This document shows, in pieces, positions 1 to 9,256 of a DNA stretch of 64,000 nucleotides. The stretch is from Nitrososphaeria archaeon (GTDB lineage: Archaea > Thermoproteota > Nitrososphaeria > Geothermarchaeales > JDFR-13): NCBI GenBank assembly GCA_027078545.1, contig JALWXN010000004.1:799100-863099 (forward strand), read 5' to 3'. The notes under the pieces were generated by a model. The model saw only the letters and a program-made list of their open reading frames with translations, was not told the origin of the DNA and made no database searches. Position 1 is the first letter of the stretch. The number at the start of each line of letters is the position of its first letter. The position numbers were made by a program, and so were the translations under genes.

Positions 1-756
1 GTAACCCCTCCAGTCTCTCAGCCTCTTCTCCTTCTCCATTTCCGGGCCGCCCATGCTGTGCCATGTATTGGCGTAGATCACATCTGCATCCCTGAATGCC
101 TCATAGATATCCTCTGTGAAGACTATGTTTGCACCGGTCTTCCTCGACATCTCCTCCACGAAGTCTAGGATCCTCTTGTCTGGCTCGTAGCCCTTCGGCC
201 TAGCTATCCACATCTCGTAGCCGAAGATGCTGGAGATGATCATTAGGCTATGGCAGACGTTCCATATATCCCCTACATAGCCTATCTTAACCCTCCTGTT
301 ACGCCCTTTAAACTCCCATATTGTCATGAGGTCGGCTAATCCCTGCATCGGGTGTGTAAGGTCTGTCAATGCGTTGATAACGGGGTTCTCCATATACTCG
401 GCATACTCCTCCACAATCTCCTGGCCGAAGGTCCTGATAACCAGTGCGTCGAGATACTTGTCAAGGACACGTGCCGTATCCTTAATCGGCTCTCCACGGG
501 AGAGCTGCATAACATTCGGATTCAGCTGTAGCGGCGTAGCCCCGAGATGCGCAATAGCCGCCATGAAGGAGACCCTCGTCCTCGTAGAGGGCTTCTCGAA
601 GAGGAGGCCTATCACACGGCCCTCCAACGACCTATGCGGGACACGTGAGCTCCACAGCCGCTTAAACTCCATAGCAACCTCGACTACGAACTCTATCTCC
701 CTCCTACTGAAGTCCATGAGGGTTAGGAAGTCCCTACCCCTGAAACGTGTCCTCAT
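1..756 (-). CDS. argF: Ornithine carbamoyltransferase, C-terminus truncated by window edge
   Basis: Reverse-strand translation from ATG at 756: MRTRFRGRDFLTLMDFSRREIEFVV..., with FEKPSTRTRVSF (carbamoyl phosphate motif) and DLTHPMQGLADLMTI. Confidence 0.9.
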   Translation of the reverse strand, partial: MRTRFRGRDFLTLMDFSRREIEFVVEVAMEFKRLWSSRVPHRSLEGRVIGLLFEKPSTRTRVSFMAAIAHLGATPLQLNPNVMQLSRGEPIKDTARVLDKYLDALVIRTFGQEIVEEYAEYMENPVINALTDLTHPMQGLADLMTIWEFKGRNRRVKIGYVGDIWNVCHSLMIISSIFGYEMWIARPKGYEPDKRILDFVEEMSRKTGANIVFTEDIYEAFRDADVIYANTWHSMGGPEMEKEKRLRDWRGY

Positions 757-872
757 GGATAGTTACTGAATAGCAGGCCTATCAATATAAATAGGGATAT
801 CTACACCCAAATCCATACATCCTCTCCCTAGAATTTAGCCGAATACCTAATTCGTACAACAGCTCTTCCAAA

Positions 873-885
873 GCTTAAATATACC
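873..885 (+). promoter_or_regulatory. Putative TATA box for the DUF2589-like operon
   Basis: gcttaaatatacc about 25-30 nt upstream of ATG 906; fits archaeal leaderless promoter spacing. Confidence 0.5.
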
Positions 886-905
886 TCACAGGAAGTTACC
901 TACCC

Positions 906-1493
906 ATGAGCTTCAACCTCGGTAATGAGTTGGCATCCCTCCCGATCGACGTCCTGATCGCGAGGCCACTCGACGCAGCGGTGAGGGCCCAGGCATTCGC
1001 AGCGGAGACCACTGTACGCTTCGTGAAGGAGGTCGGCCTAGATGATAACGGGAATGTAAGGATGACCACTATGAGGTTTAGCTACACCTATGTTACCGAC
1101 GAGGGTGAAGAGGAGGAGGTTGAGAGGGAGATATCCGTCCCGTTCCTCACGATGGTCCCAATACCCTTCATCAGGATCAGCGAGGTGGATATTGACCTCA
1201 GCTTCAGGATAAGGAATATCGTGGTTGACAGTAAAGAGAAGTCACTATCCGTCTCAGCCGGCGCAGAGGCCAACTGGAAGGTCTTCAAAGTATCGGTTAA
1301 CGCATCATACTCCTCAAAGAGGACTACCAAGAGCAAGATAGACAGGAGCGCCGAGGTCGATATAAGGGTGAAGGCTGTCCAGGACGAGATGCCGGAGGGG
1401 CTGAGGATACTGCTCAACATACTCAACGAGGGTCTACGTGCACAGGAGGTTGGAGCACCTGCTGGCCAAGGAGGAGGTGGCCAGACAGAGTAG
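906..1493 (+). CDS. DUF2589-like protein
   Basis: 195 aa; N-terminal PLDAAVRAQAFAAETTVRFVKEVG and VPFLTMVPIPFIRISEVDIDLSFRI resemble DUF2589 (PF11655) proteins. Confidence 0.75.
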   Translation: MSFNLGNELASLPIDVLIARPLDAAVRAQAFAAETTVRFVKEVGLDDNGNVRMTTMRFSYTYVTDEGEEEEVEREISVPFLTMVPIPFIRISEVDIDLSFRIRNIVVDSKEKSLSVSAGAEANWKVFKVSVNASYSSKRTTKSKIDRSAEVDIRVKAVQDEMPEGLRILLNILNEGLRAQEVGAPAGQGGGGQTE

Positions 1494-1505
1494 GTGTAGA
1501 GAAAA

Positions 1506-1973
1506 GTGGTCCGGGCAGGTGATATGGCCCAGCTCCTAGCAGGGATACTCAGAGCCGTCGTGGAGGCGGATACACAGGCCCGTGAAGCCTTCCTAGAGGA
1601 GCTGGGTAGATACTTCACGGAGACGGAGGAGGGGTTGGAACCGATATACCTGACCCTCAGATACTCCACACAATACGTCGACGACGAGGGACGTCTACAG
1701 AGGAGGAGGGAGAAGGTTGAGATCCCCCTACTGACACTGGTCAACCCCTCCCACATAGGTGTTGAGAAGGCGGAGATCGAGCTATACATGGACGTCGTGA
1801 CCACTAGGGAGGAGCAGGGGGTCCAGAGGCTCTTCACAGTCTTCAGAGCAGCGACAAAGACCAGGTCTGAGAGTGGGATGAGGATTAGGGTCTTGATGAC
1901 TAGGAGCGAGGTAGGCGAGGGCCTGGCCAACGTCATATCCACACTCGTCAATAAGGGGGTTGTTGTTGAGTGA
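1506..1973 (+). CDS. Divergent DUF2589-like protein
   Basis: 155 aa; KVEIPLLTLVNPSHIGVEKAEIELYMDV aligns by eye with the core strand region of the preceding gene. GTG start (internal ATG at 1524 possible). Confidence 0.6.
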   Translation: MVRAGDMAQLLAGILRAVVEADTQAREAFLEELGRYFTETEEGLEPIYLTLRYSTQYVDDEGRLQRRREKVEIPLLTLVNPSHIGVEKAEIELYMDVVTTREEQGVQRLFTVFRAATKTRSESGMRIRVLMTRSEVGEGLANVISTLVNKGVVVE

Positions 1974-2398
1974 GCGGTCCAAAGATACCTAAGAAGCCGG
2001 AGAAGCCGATCAAGCCCTCAAAACCCTCCAAGGACCTGCCCAAGGAGGTTAAGGAGATTGATATCAGGGATGTAGAGGTCAGCGGTGCCGAGCCTAAGGG
2101 CGCTCCACAGTCTACCCCCGAACGTATAGAGGGTATAGACAAGATTGTCAGGAGCATTGCACAGGCACTCAACACAGCCAGGCTTGAGGCCACGAAGACG
2201 GCTACAAAGAAAGTCATTGAGGTGGGTAAGGAAAGGGTTGAGATACAGTCCTTCCTAGACCTTGAGGAGGCCGAGGTGGAGATAGAGATCGGTGTGGAGC
2301 AGCGTGGAGACGTGCTCATGGCCAAGATGGCACCTATGACGGAGGGGCCTAGGGCGAGGCTACGGATGGTGTTTAGGCTTAGGGAGGAGGAGGTCTAG
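1970..2398 (+). CDS. DUF2589-like core with Lys/Pro-rich N-terminus
   Basis: 142 aa; 4-nt GTGA overlap with upstream gene; RVEIQSFLDLEEAEVEIEIGVEQ resembles the same core motif. Confidence 0.55.
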   Translation: MSGPKIPKKPEKPIKPSKPSKDLPKEVKEIDIRDVEVSGAEPKGAPQSTPERIEGIDKIVRSIAQALNTARLEATKTATKKVIEVGKERVEIQSFLDLEEAEVEIEIGVEQRGDVLMAKMAPMTEGPRARLRMVFRLREEEV

Positions 2399-2401
2399 GG
2401 G

Positions 2402-3943
2402 CTAGGGCTCCTGGATCCTCACCTCGTCAAAGATTAGGGTGCCGCCCTGGAGCGTAAATATTCCGTATAGCCTACCCCTATAGTTGATGAGGAATGACGG
2501 GTTTACCCTCCCAGCCCAGTTCACACGTACCTGTATAGGCTCACTATCGGGTGATACCCTGTACATCTTGATGCCACCAGATACGACTCCACCAGACTCG
2601 GCCCTCTCTATCCATAGGATGTAGAGCCTGTCGCCGACCTCGTAGAAGCTGTACCCTCCGTAATAGGTGGTTACCGGTATGAAGAGGGCGAGGGCTGAGC
2701 CAGTGCCGCCCCAGCCATTCCTCCTCCAAAGCTCCTCACCATCCCTATAGGCCGCTATAAAGGCTTCAGAGACGTAGTATACACCGTCACGGTAGATGGA
2801 GGTTACGTAGCCTACGCTAGCGTTGTCCTCCGTCCTGGTGTACATCCCCTCTATGCTCCATACCTTGGTTAGAGACGTTAGGTCCCACTTCTCGACCTGG
2901 TAGTCCCTCCTATTAAACAGCTCAGTATTAGTCTCGTTGGCCTCGACGAGGAAGTCGTATGAGTAGTAAACATATAGATCATTCCCATCCAGATATGCCG
3001 TTGCATAGGCCAGCCTAAGAGGTGCTGATACGAGCTTGGTTGGCCAGCCCTCAATCATGAATTCGAATGTGTTTAGATCTATCTCCACATACATGATGTA
3101 GATGTCTCCCCTCCCCTGCTCGGTAACGCTGGACATCACTATGACCGCCCTAACCATATCCTCGCCACGCTCGACATACGCCAACTTCTTAGGATCATTT
3201 GGCCTGAGGCTGTAGAAGAAGTCGGAAGCATCTTGATAAGCCTCGAAGACTACTGAGCCCGTCTCGAGTCCATATACACGTAGGATGATATTCATCTTCT
3301 CATAGTCGATGTCTAGGGTGAGGTATTTATCGCCGTAGAAGCCTAGGCCTAGACCCCTGATATCCTCTATGGTGTTACGCATAACGACGCCCCTACCGGG
3401 CTCGACAATATAGTAGTAGAGATCGATCTCTCCAAACTCGATGAAGATGAAGGGGAAGGGTAGTGGAAGTGGGAATGGTATTAAAGCCCTCTCCCTAGCG
3501 ACGCCTCCAAACACGTATCGGTTGGAGTAGACCGAGACGAGCTGACCACTTATGGGGTCGGACTCACCCGAGGGAACCTCGAAGATCTTCTCTACAGAGA
3601 GGATCTCACCACTGGAGAGGGACATTGTTATGATATAGTGATCCTTCCGGAGTAGCTGGGTATTATTTTCATCCATGATGGATTTGACGCCATATATGTA
3701 GAGCCTATCCCCATCGCTGAGGATACTTAGTATAGAAGTCAGGTTGAAGGTGAGGGGGCCCTCCTGAACAGCCTCATCACCAGGCTCTCCCCCCTCCTCC
3801 CCCTGAGCCGGGGCTTCTCCACCGTCTCCACCATCACCGCTGAATATACTCCCTATTATGACCAGCCCAAGGAGGAGTATGATGACAATCAGAATGGCTA
3901 CAACTATCTTTCCCACGCCACCCTCCCGCCCAGTCATTTTCAT
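2402..3943 (-). CDS. Membrane-anchored extracytoplasmic protein, beta-propeller-like
   Basis: 513 aa; single N-terminal TM (IVVAILIVIILLLGLVIIG), G/E-rich linker, then repeated beta-rich segments (DGDRLYIYG, VGDRLYILW, YRGRLYGIF). Confidence 0.6.
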   Translation of the reverse strand: MKMTGREGGVGKIVVAILIVIILLLGLVIIGSIFSGDGGDGGEAPAQGEEGGEPGDEAVQEGPLTFNLTSILSILSDGDRLYIYGVKSIMDENNTQLLRKDHYIITMSLSSGEILSVEKIFEVPSGESDPISGQLVSVYSNRYVFGGVARERALIPFPLPLPFPFIFIEFGEIDLYYYIVEPGRGVVMRNTIEDIRGLGLGFYGDKYLTLDIDYEKMNIILRVYGLETGSVVFEAYQDASDFFYSLRPNDPKKLAYVERGEDMVRAVIVMSSVTEQGRGDIYIMYVEIDLNTFEFMIEGWPTKLVSAPLRLAYATAYLDGNDLYVYYSYDFLVEANETNTELFNRRDYQVEKWDLTSLTKVWSIEGMYTRTEDNASVGYVTSIYRDGVYYVSEAFIAAYRDGEELWRRNGWGGTGSALALFIPVTTYYGGYSFYEVGDRLYILWIERAESGGVVSGGIKMYRVSPDSEPIQVRVNWAGRVNPSFLINYRGRLYGIFTLQGGTLIFDEVRIQEP

Positions 3944-4118
3944 CTATACAACCCCTCCATACCACTAATAAATTTTTCGTAATGGTTCTCTAGACCCATG
4001 TATGGACACGCCTCACCCTCCTGAATAGTTTCACCGATGTATCTCTCCCCCCACATGTATTGTTACAGGGGTTTTGAAGACATTTTTAATGTGTATTGCA
4101 CGTGGCATATCTAGATGT

Positions 4119-4137
4119 GTGTAAACCCGGTTTACAC
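4119..4137. repeat. Perfect inverted repeat GTGTAAAC-CCG-GTTTACAC
   Basis: 8-bp arms read directly; a second overlapping repeat CCCGG-TTTACA-CCGGG extends to 4141. Lies in the divergent intergenic region 3944-4362. Confidence 0.7.
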
Positions 4138-4362
4138 CGGGCTTAACATGATGTAAATCCATTGCCACGGATACGCCACGGCATGTGTAACCAGCTATAT
4201 ACCCTGTGGGCCACTCCACTTATACACCCCGGCCAAACCGTTTTATAGCCGCTGTGGATGATGCGTAGCCTGGATAGTCACAGTGAGACCCATTTTTAAA
4301 CAGTATAGTCGGTATATAATATTGTCCCTCAAACCGGATACTAGTGGGAGCGTGGGGTCTCA

Positions 4363-4965
4363 ATGACGAGTGAGCCCAGGGTCGGAGAGGCCGGCGACGG
4401 CTGCAGATACGTGATCCTAAGGATTGATGGGAGGCCACTCGTCCTACTACATGGATACAGCTTCACCCATGAGGTCTGGGAGGAGATAGGCCTGCTCAAG
4501 AGGCTGGCCGAGGAGGAGATCCCATACCTAGCGCCCGACATGCCCTACGGCGCCAAGACCAGCTGTAGAACCAAGTCTAGGGCGAGGGAGGACAACATAA
4601 ACTTCCTCAGGGGGCTCTATAGGCAGAAGTTTGGTGATAGGGTTCCAATAGTCCTTGGGGCGAGCCTAGGCGGCTACATGGCCCTGCTATATGGTATGAT
4701 GTATCCAGTCGCCGGCCTCATACTCGTCGCCCCCGTCTGGAGCACCAGGGGCGACATACTAGGGTATTATAGTGAGAGGGAGATACCCATCCTCCTAATC
4801 TATGGAGAGAAGGACGACATCGTCTCGATAGACGAGATGTGGGAGTTCAAGGAGATGGTCCCCACCGCTGAGCTCAGGGTATATGAGGATGCTAGGCACC
4901 CCGCCTATCTAGACAAGCCCGAGAGGTTCAACGAGGACGTTGTCGAGTTCTGTAAAAAGGTTTAG
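4363..4965 (+). CDS. Alpha/beta hydrolase
   Basis: 200 aa; VLLHGYSFTHEVWEEIG, nucleophile elbow GASLGGYMA, LLIYGEKDDIV, and DARHPAYLDKPE. Confidence 0.85.
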   Translation: MTSEPRVGEAGDGCRYVILRIDGRPLVLLHGYSFTHEVWEEIGLLKRLAEEEIPYLAPDMPYGAKTSCRTKSRAREDNINFLRGLYRQKFGDRVPIVLGASLGGYMALLYGMMYPVAGLILVAPVWSTRGDILGYYSEREIPILLIYGEKDDIVSIDEMWEFKEMVPTAELRVYEDARHPAYLDKPERFNEDVVEFCKKV

Positions 4966-6341
4966 GGTTTGAGGTACCCCCTATCCACAAGCTCCCTCAA
5001 CACCTTCTCCGTCTTCTCAAGGGTGGTCTGGACATCCTCCTCGCTATGGGCTAGGCTTAGGAAGTATGGCTCGCCATCCGGCGGCCCCCTGAGTAGGACG
5101 CCCCCCACCATCAACATGCTCCAGAAGCGTCTATAGCTTGTGAAGTCATAGTTGGTCATGACATCCCTGAAGTCGCGTGGCTGCCTATCCATGAAGTGCA
5201 CCGCCCCAGCGCTCCCTACATAGCTCACCGTCAATGGTAGGCCGAGCCTATCAATGATCTCAGCCAGACCCTCACCCATTATTGATCCTATCCTGTCCAG
5301 CCTGCGGTACGCCTCAGGCGAGAGTATCCTCGTTAGGTTTGCATAGGCGCCGGCCACACCTATGACGTTCCCATTATATGTCCCGGCGAAGGCGTATCTA
5401 CCCTCGGGGTATACAACACCCCTGACCCTACTATTCATGATCACGGCTGAGATCGGAACCCCACCTCCCAACGCCTTTGCAACCACGACGATGTCCGGCC
5501 TCACATTATAGAGTTCAGAGGCGCCTCCATAGGCCACCCTGAAGCCCGTCTTCACCTCGTCGAGTATCCATATAACCCCGTACTCTCTGAGGAGCTTACC
5601 CACCTTCTCTAGATAGCCCTTCTCAGGGGGGATCAGGCCGACGTTGTTCATCATTATCGGCTCCATAATCATACAGGCAACCTCGTCACCATGCTCCGCC
5701 AAGACGTTCTCCAGGCTCTCCAGGTCGTTGAACCTGACTATGTAGGTGGTCTCCGCCGTCGCCCTCGGTACGCCTGGTGCTAGGACGCTCCTAGGCCTCT
5801 CCGGCGGGCCCCACTCACCCGGCCTGACATACTCACTGGCCTTTACAGCGTCGTAGCCACCGTGGTAGCCACCCTCGATCTTGATCACTCTCTCCCTACC
5901 AGTCGCGATCCTCGCTATCTTTATGGCGTGGGTAACTGCTTCAGTCCCAGTATTACTGATCCTCACAGCATCCATCCATGGATATCTCCTAAGGATCTCC
6001 TTCACCAGCTTTATCTGCAGCTCATAGGGCATCGTAAAGAGTGTCCCGTCCTGGATAACTTCTATGATCCCCTCGATAATGGGTCTCGGGGCATGCCCCG
6101 CTATCAATGCCCCGTAGCCCATGACATAGTCGATATACTCGTTTCCATCGATGTCCCATATCCTGCTACCAACACCCTTCTTGACGAAGAATGGGTATGG
6201 TGGGAACCACCTATAGCTACTATGCACCCCTCCGGGATTGTATCTAGAAGCCTCCCTGTAGGCCTCTGCAGACCTAGGCGTCATGGAGAGATACTTCTTG
6301 TAGATATCCTCGTCGAAGAAGTAGTTTAGGAGGCTCTCCAA
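4962..6341 (-). CDS. Class III aminotransferase, glutamate-1-semialdehyde aminomutase-like
   Basis: 459 aa; NPGGVHSSYRWF, SNTGTEAVTHAIKIAR, ILDEVKTGFR, VVAKALGGGVPISAV (PLP lysine). Confidence 0.85.
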   Translation of the reverse strand: MESLLNYFFDEDIYKKYLSMTPRSAEAYREASRYNPGGVHSSYRWFPPYPFFVKKGVGSRIWDIDGNEYIDYVMGYGALIAGHAPRPIIEGIIEVIQDGTLFTMPYELQIKLVKEILRRYPWMDAVRISNTGTEAVTHAIKIARIATGRERVIKIEGGYHGGYDAVKASEYVRPGEWGPPERPRSVLAPGVPRATAETTYIVRFNDLESLENVLAEHGDEVACMIMEPIMMNNVGLIPPEKGYLEKVGKLLREYGVIWILDEVKTGFRVAYGGASELYNVRPDIVVVAKALGGGVPISAVIMNSRVRGVVYPEGRYAFAGTYNGNVIGVAGAYANLTRILSPEAYRRLDRIGSIMGEGLAEIIDRLGLPLTVSYVGSAGAVHFMDRQPRDFRDVMTNYDFTSYRRFWSMLMVGGVLLRGPPDGEPYFLSLAHSEEDVQTTLEKTEKVLRELVDRGYLKP

Positions 6342-6613
6342 ACGGGATCACCCGCCTACTAATCGAGATTCCATCTGAGATGCGGGTTAATAAGGGGGTA
6401 TATAGATAGCCCTTTAAACCATGAGTAGAAACACGTACTTATTTTCAACGACAAAACTCAACACGTTTATATATACGTCTCTACACCGGTATCCAAGCCA
6501 CATATCCATACACGTCAACCGACTAGCCGCCATAGAACCGTTGATACATATATACTTCTTGACACCCCCACGATTTAGGCACAAACCTTAATACATAGCC
6601 ACTGGGGCGAGAG

Positions 6614-6631
6614 ACCTACAAATATGTAGGT
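6614..6631. promoter_or_regulatory. Palindrome ACCTACA-AATA-TGTAGGT, candidate operator of acs
   Basis: Perfect 7-bp arms, 4-nt spacer, just upstream of the acs start and downstream of a TATA-like cttaatac. Confidence 0.5.
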
Positions 6632-6655
6632 GTATTGACCTGATAGGTGCCTAAC

Positions 6656-8608
6656 ATGTCGTCGGAGGCCCTACCCTTCGAGGAGCGTTACTGGCCCGGC
6701 CTAGGAGCCTACCAGGACTACTACCGGAGGAGCGTCGAGGATATCGAGGAGTTCTGGGCTGAGAGGGCTAGGAGCCTCGTCTGGAGCAGGACATGGGACA
6801 GGGTGTTGAACAGTGATAACCCACCCTTCTACAGGTGGTTCGAGGGTGGGAGGACGAACATCAACCTCAACGCATTGGAGAGGCACGGTTCATATGGTAG
6901 GGGGAGGGTGGCCTACTACTGGATAGGTGAGGACGACACTAGGAAGGTGATCAGCTACGACGACCTAGCAAGATACGTCAACCGGGTGGCCTACCTACTC
7001 AGGGAGGTCCTAGGCATGGGTAAGGGGGACACGATAACCCTATACCTACCAATGATCCCAGAGCTACCCGTCTTCATGCTGGCCGCGGCACGTATAGGGG
7101 CTATACACAGCGTCGTATTCTCAGGCTTCAGCAGCGGAGCCCTCGCAGACAGGATCGTAGATGCAAACTCTAGGATCCTAGTCACGGCAGACGGCTTCCC
7201 GAGGAGGGGTAGGACGATTAACCTGGTAGAGAGGGCGAGGGAGGCCGTAGCCAGGGCGAAGGAGCTGGGGGTGGAGGTTGAGAAGATAGTGATTGTGAGG
7301 AGGCTGGGCCTAGGTCTGGAGCCTGGGAAGAGGGAGGCATGGCTAGACGACCTCCTGAGGGAGGTTCCAGACAAGGTATATGTCAAGCCTATGGAGATGG
7401 AGAGCACCGACGTCTTCTTCATACTCTACACCAGTGGAACCACAGGTAAGCCTAAGGGGATCATGCATGGTGTAGGGGGATACATGACCTATGTCTACAA
7501 CGTATTCAAGTGGAACTGGGACCCGAGGCCAGGCGACGTATACTGGTGCGCAGCCGACATAGGCTGGATAACCGGGCACACCTACATCGTCTACGGCCCA
7601 TTGATGCATGGGATGACCTCGATAATGTATGAGGGCGCCCCGGACTATCCCGACCCAGGGAGGATATGGAGCATAGTAGAGGAGTATGGGGTGACCACGT
7701 TCTACACAAGCCCGACACTACTCAGGCTCCTCAGGAAGTATGGGGACCAGTGGGTAGAGGGGCATGACCTGAGCAGCCTACGCCTACTAGGCACGGTCGG
7801 CGAGCCCATAAACCCAGATGTATGGAAGTGGTACTACGAGAAGATCGGAGGCTCATCAGCAGCGATAGTCGACACCTGGTGGCAGACAGAGACTGGAGCC
7901 GCGATGATAAGCCCCGCACCAGGGATATCACTAGTCCCGCTGAAGCCCGGCAGCGCCACCCTCCCACTCCCAGGCATAGTGGCTGATGTCCTTAGGGACG
8001 ATGGATCTAGAGCCGAGCCTGGCGAGAAGGGCTACCTAGTCATACGTAGACCCTGGCCAGGGATGCTGATGGGTATATGGGGCGACCCCGAGAGGTATGT
8101 GGAGACCTATTGGAGGAGGTTCAGCGACCCCGACAGCGGTGTATGGATCTACTACCCAGCTGACTACGCAGTAGTCGATAGGGACGGCTACTTCTGGGTA
8201 CTCGGTAGGGCCGACGAGGTACTGAAGGTCGCGGGCCACAGGATAGGGACGATAGAGCTCGAGGACGCCATACTCACACATCCAGCCGTGAGCGAGGCCG
8301 CGGTGGTAGGCGCCCCAGACCCGGTGAAGGGTGAGGTCCCACTCGCAGTCGTCACCTTGAAGGAGGGCTATGAGCCCAGTGATGAGCTGGAGAAGGAGAT
8401 TAGGGAGAGGGTGCGTAGCCTGGTAGGCCCCATCGCGGAGCCTAAGAAGATAGTCTTCGCCTCAAAGCTCCCCAAGACGAGGAGTGGGAAGATCATGAGG
8501 AGGATAATCATCTCACTGATACAGGGCAGGCCTATAGGCGATACATCGACGCTCGAGGATCCCAGCGCTGTGGAGGAGCTTAGGAAGGTGCTTGGGACGG
8601 GGTCATAG
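6656..8608 (+). CDS. acsA: Acetyl-CoA synthetase (AMP-forming)
   Basis: FILYTSGTTGKPKGIMHGVGGYM, DTWWQTETGA, WVLGRADEVLKVAGHRIGTIELE, PKTRSGKIMRR. Track start is GTG 6647; ATG 6656 is likely. Confidence 0.93.
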   Translation: MSSEALPFEERYWPGLGAYQDYYRRSVEDIEEFWAERARSLVWSRTWDRVLNSDNPPFYRWFEGGRTNINLNALERHGSYGRGRVAYYWIGEDDTRKVISYDDLARYVNRVAYLLREVLGMGKGDTITLYLPMIPELPVFMLAAARIGAIHSVVFSGFSSGALADRIVDANSRILVTADGFPRRGRTINLVERAREAVARAKELGVEVEKIVIVRRLGLGLEPGKREAWLDDLLREVPDKVYVKPMEMESTDVFFILYTSGTTGKPKGIMHGVGGYMTYVYNVFKWNWDPRPGDVYWCAADIGWITGHTYIVYGPLMHGMTSIMYEGAPDYPDPGRIWSIVEEYGVTTFYTSPTLLRLLRKYGDQWVEGHDLSSLRLLGTVGEPINPDVWKWYYEKIGGSSAAIVDTWWQTETGAAMISPAPGISLVPLKPGSATLPLPGIVADVLRDDGSRAEPGEKGYLVIRRPWPGMLMGIWGDPERYVETYWRRFSDPDSGVWIYYPADYAVVDRDGYFWVLGRADEVLKVAGHRIGTIELEDAILTHPAVSEAAVVGAPDPVKGEVPLAVVTLKEGYEPSDELEKEIRERVRSLVGPIAEPKKIVFASKLPKTRSGKIMRRIIISLIQGRPIGDTSTLEDPSAVEELRKVLGTGS

Positions 8609-9181
8609 GCCCCTCCTCCCCCACTCCTCACTATATATAAGGTCCTCCAACCGATACCTACCTGGGAAGCTGGGCACCTCCTCTGGATAGCCAATAGGTA
8701 TGATCGTCTCCAGCCCCCATCCATCTGGTAGTCCGAAGAATTCTTTGGCCCACCTAGTGTCTGAAGGCGTATATGTAAGGGTAGCCAAACCACGCTCCTC
8801 CGCAGCCAGCAGGAGGTAGCCAATCATTATCCATACACTCTCCTTCCAATGGGGGCTCTTCCTATACCCAGCCACCACAATCAATACGGGGGCATCCGTC
8901 AGGTGTGGCTTCCTCCAGGTAATCCCACGGGAACGGGCGAACTCCAGGAACCATTGGGGAACCCTCTCATAGAACCTCTTCTCAACCTCCTCACAGATCT
9001 CCCTGATCCTCCGCTTCCTCCCAGGATCCCGTACAAGTATGTAGCGCCAAGGCTGCCTATTAGCACCGGAGGGGGAGTAGTGGGCCGCCTCTAGAACATA
9101 TCGGAGATCCTCCTCACTGATAGGATCACTCCTGAAACGCCTTACTGAACGGCGCCTCCTAGCAAGGCCAAGTATATCCAT
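8603..9181 (-). CDS. Nitroreductase family protein
   Basis: RRSVRRFRSDPISEEDLRYVLEAAHYSPSGANRQPWRYI. Start trimmed to ATG 9181, which removes overlap with the divergent gene. Confidence 0.85.
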   Translation of the reverse strand: MDILGLARRRRSVRRFRSDPISEEDLRYVLEAAHYSPSGANRQPWRYILVRDPGRKRRIREICEEVEKRFYERVPQWFLEFARSRGITWRKPHLTDAPVLIVVAGYRKSPHWKESVWIMIGYLLLAAEERGLATLTYTPSDTRWAKEFFGLPDGWGLETIIPIGYPEEVPSFPGRYRLEDLIYSEEWGRRGL

Positions 9182-9256
9182 AAGAATATCTAAGTGGCGG
9201 GGAGGCCCTATAAACAGGGGCTCTATAAGCCAGGTAGACATACAGATATATACGGT

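Noticed and set aside
1088-1951. 287-aa antisense ORF opposite the DUF2589-like genes
   Set aside because: Ser/Thr-rich shadow translation of AGG/GAG-rich coding DNA; the + strand genes have recognisable motifs and promoter.
4031-4438. Two small minus-strand ORFs in the divergent intergenic region
   Set aside because: Composition not coding-like, starts/stops not positioned with promoter or SD signals, and the second overlaps the hydrolase gene.
5862-6329. 155-aa ORF antisense to the class III aminotransferase
   Set aside because: Fully inside a confident gene with no coherent domain features.
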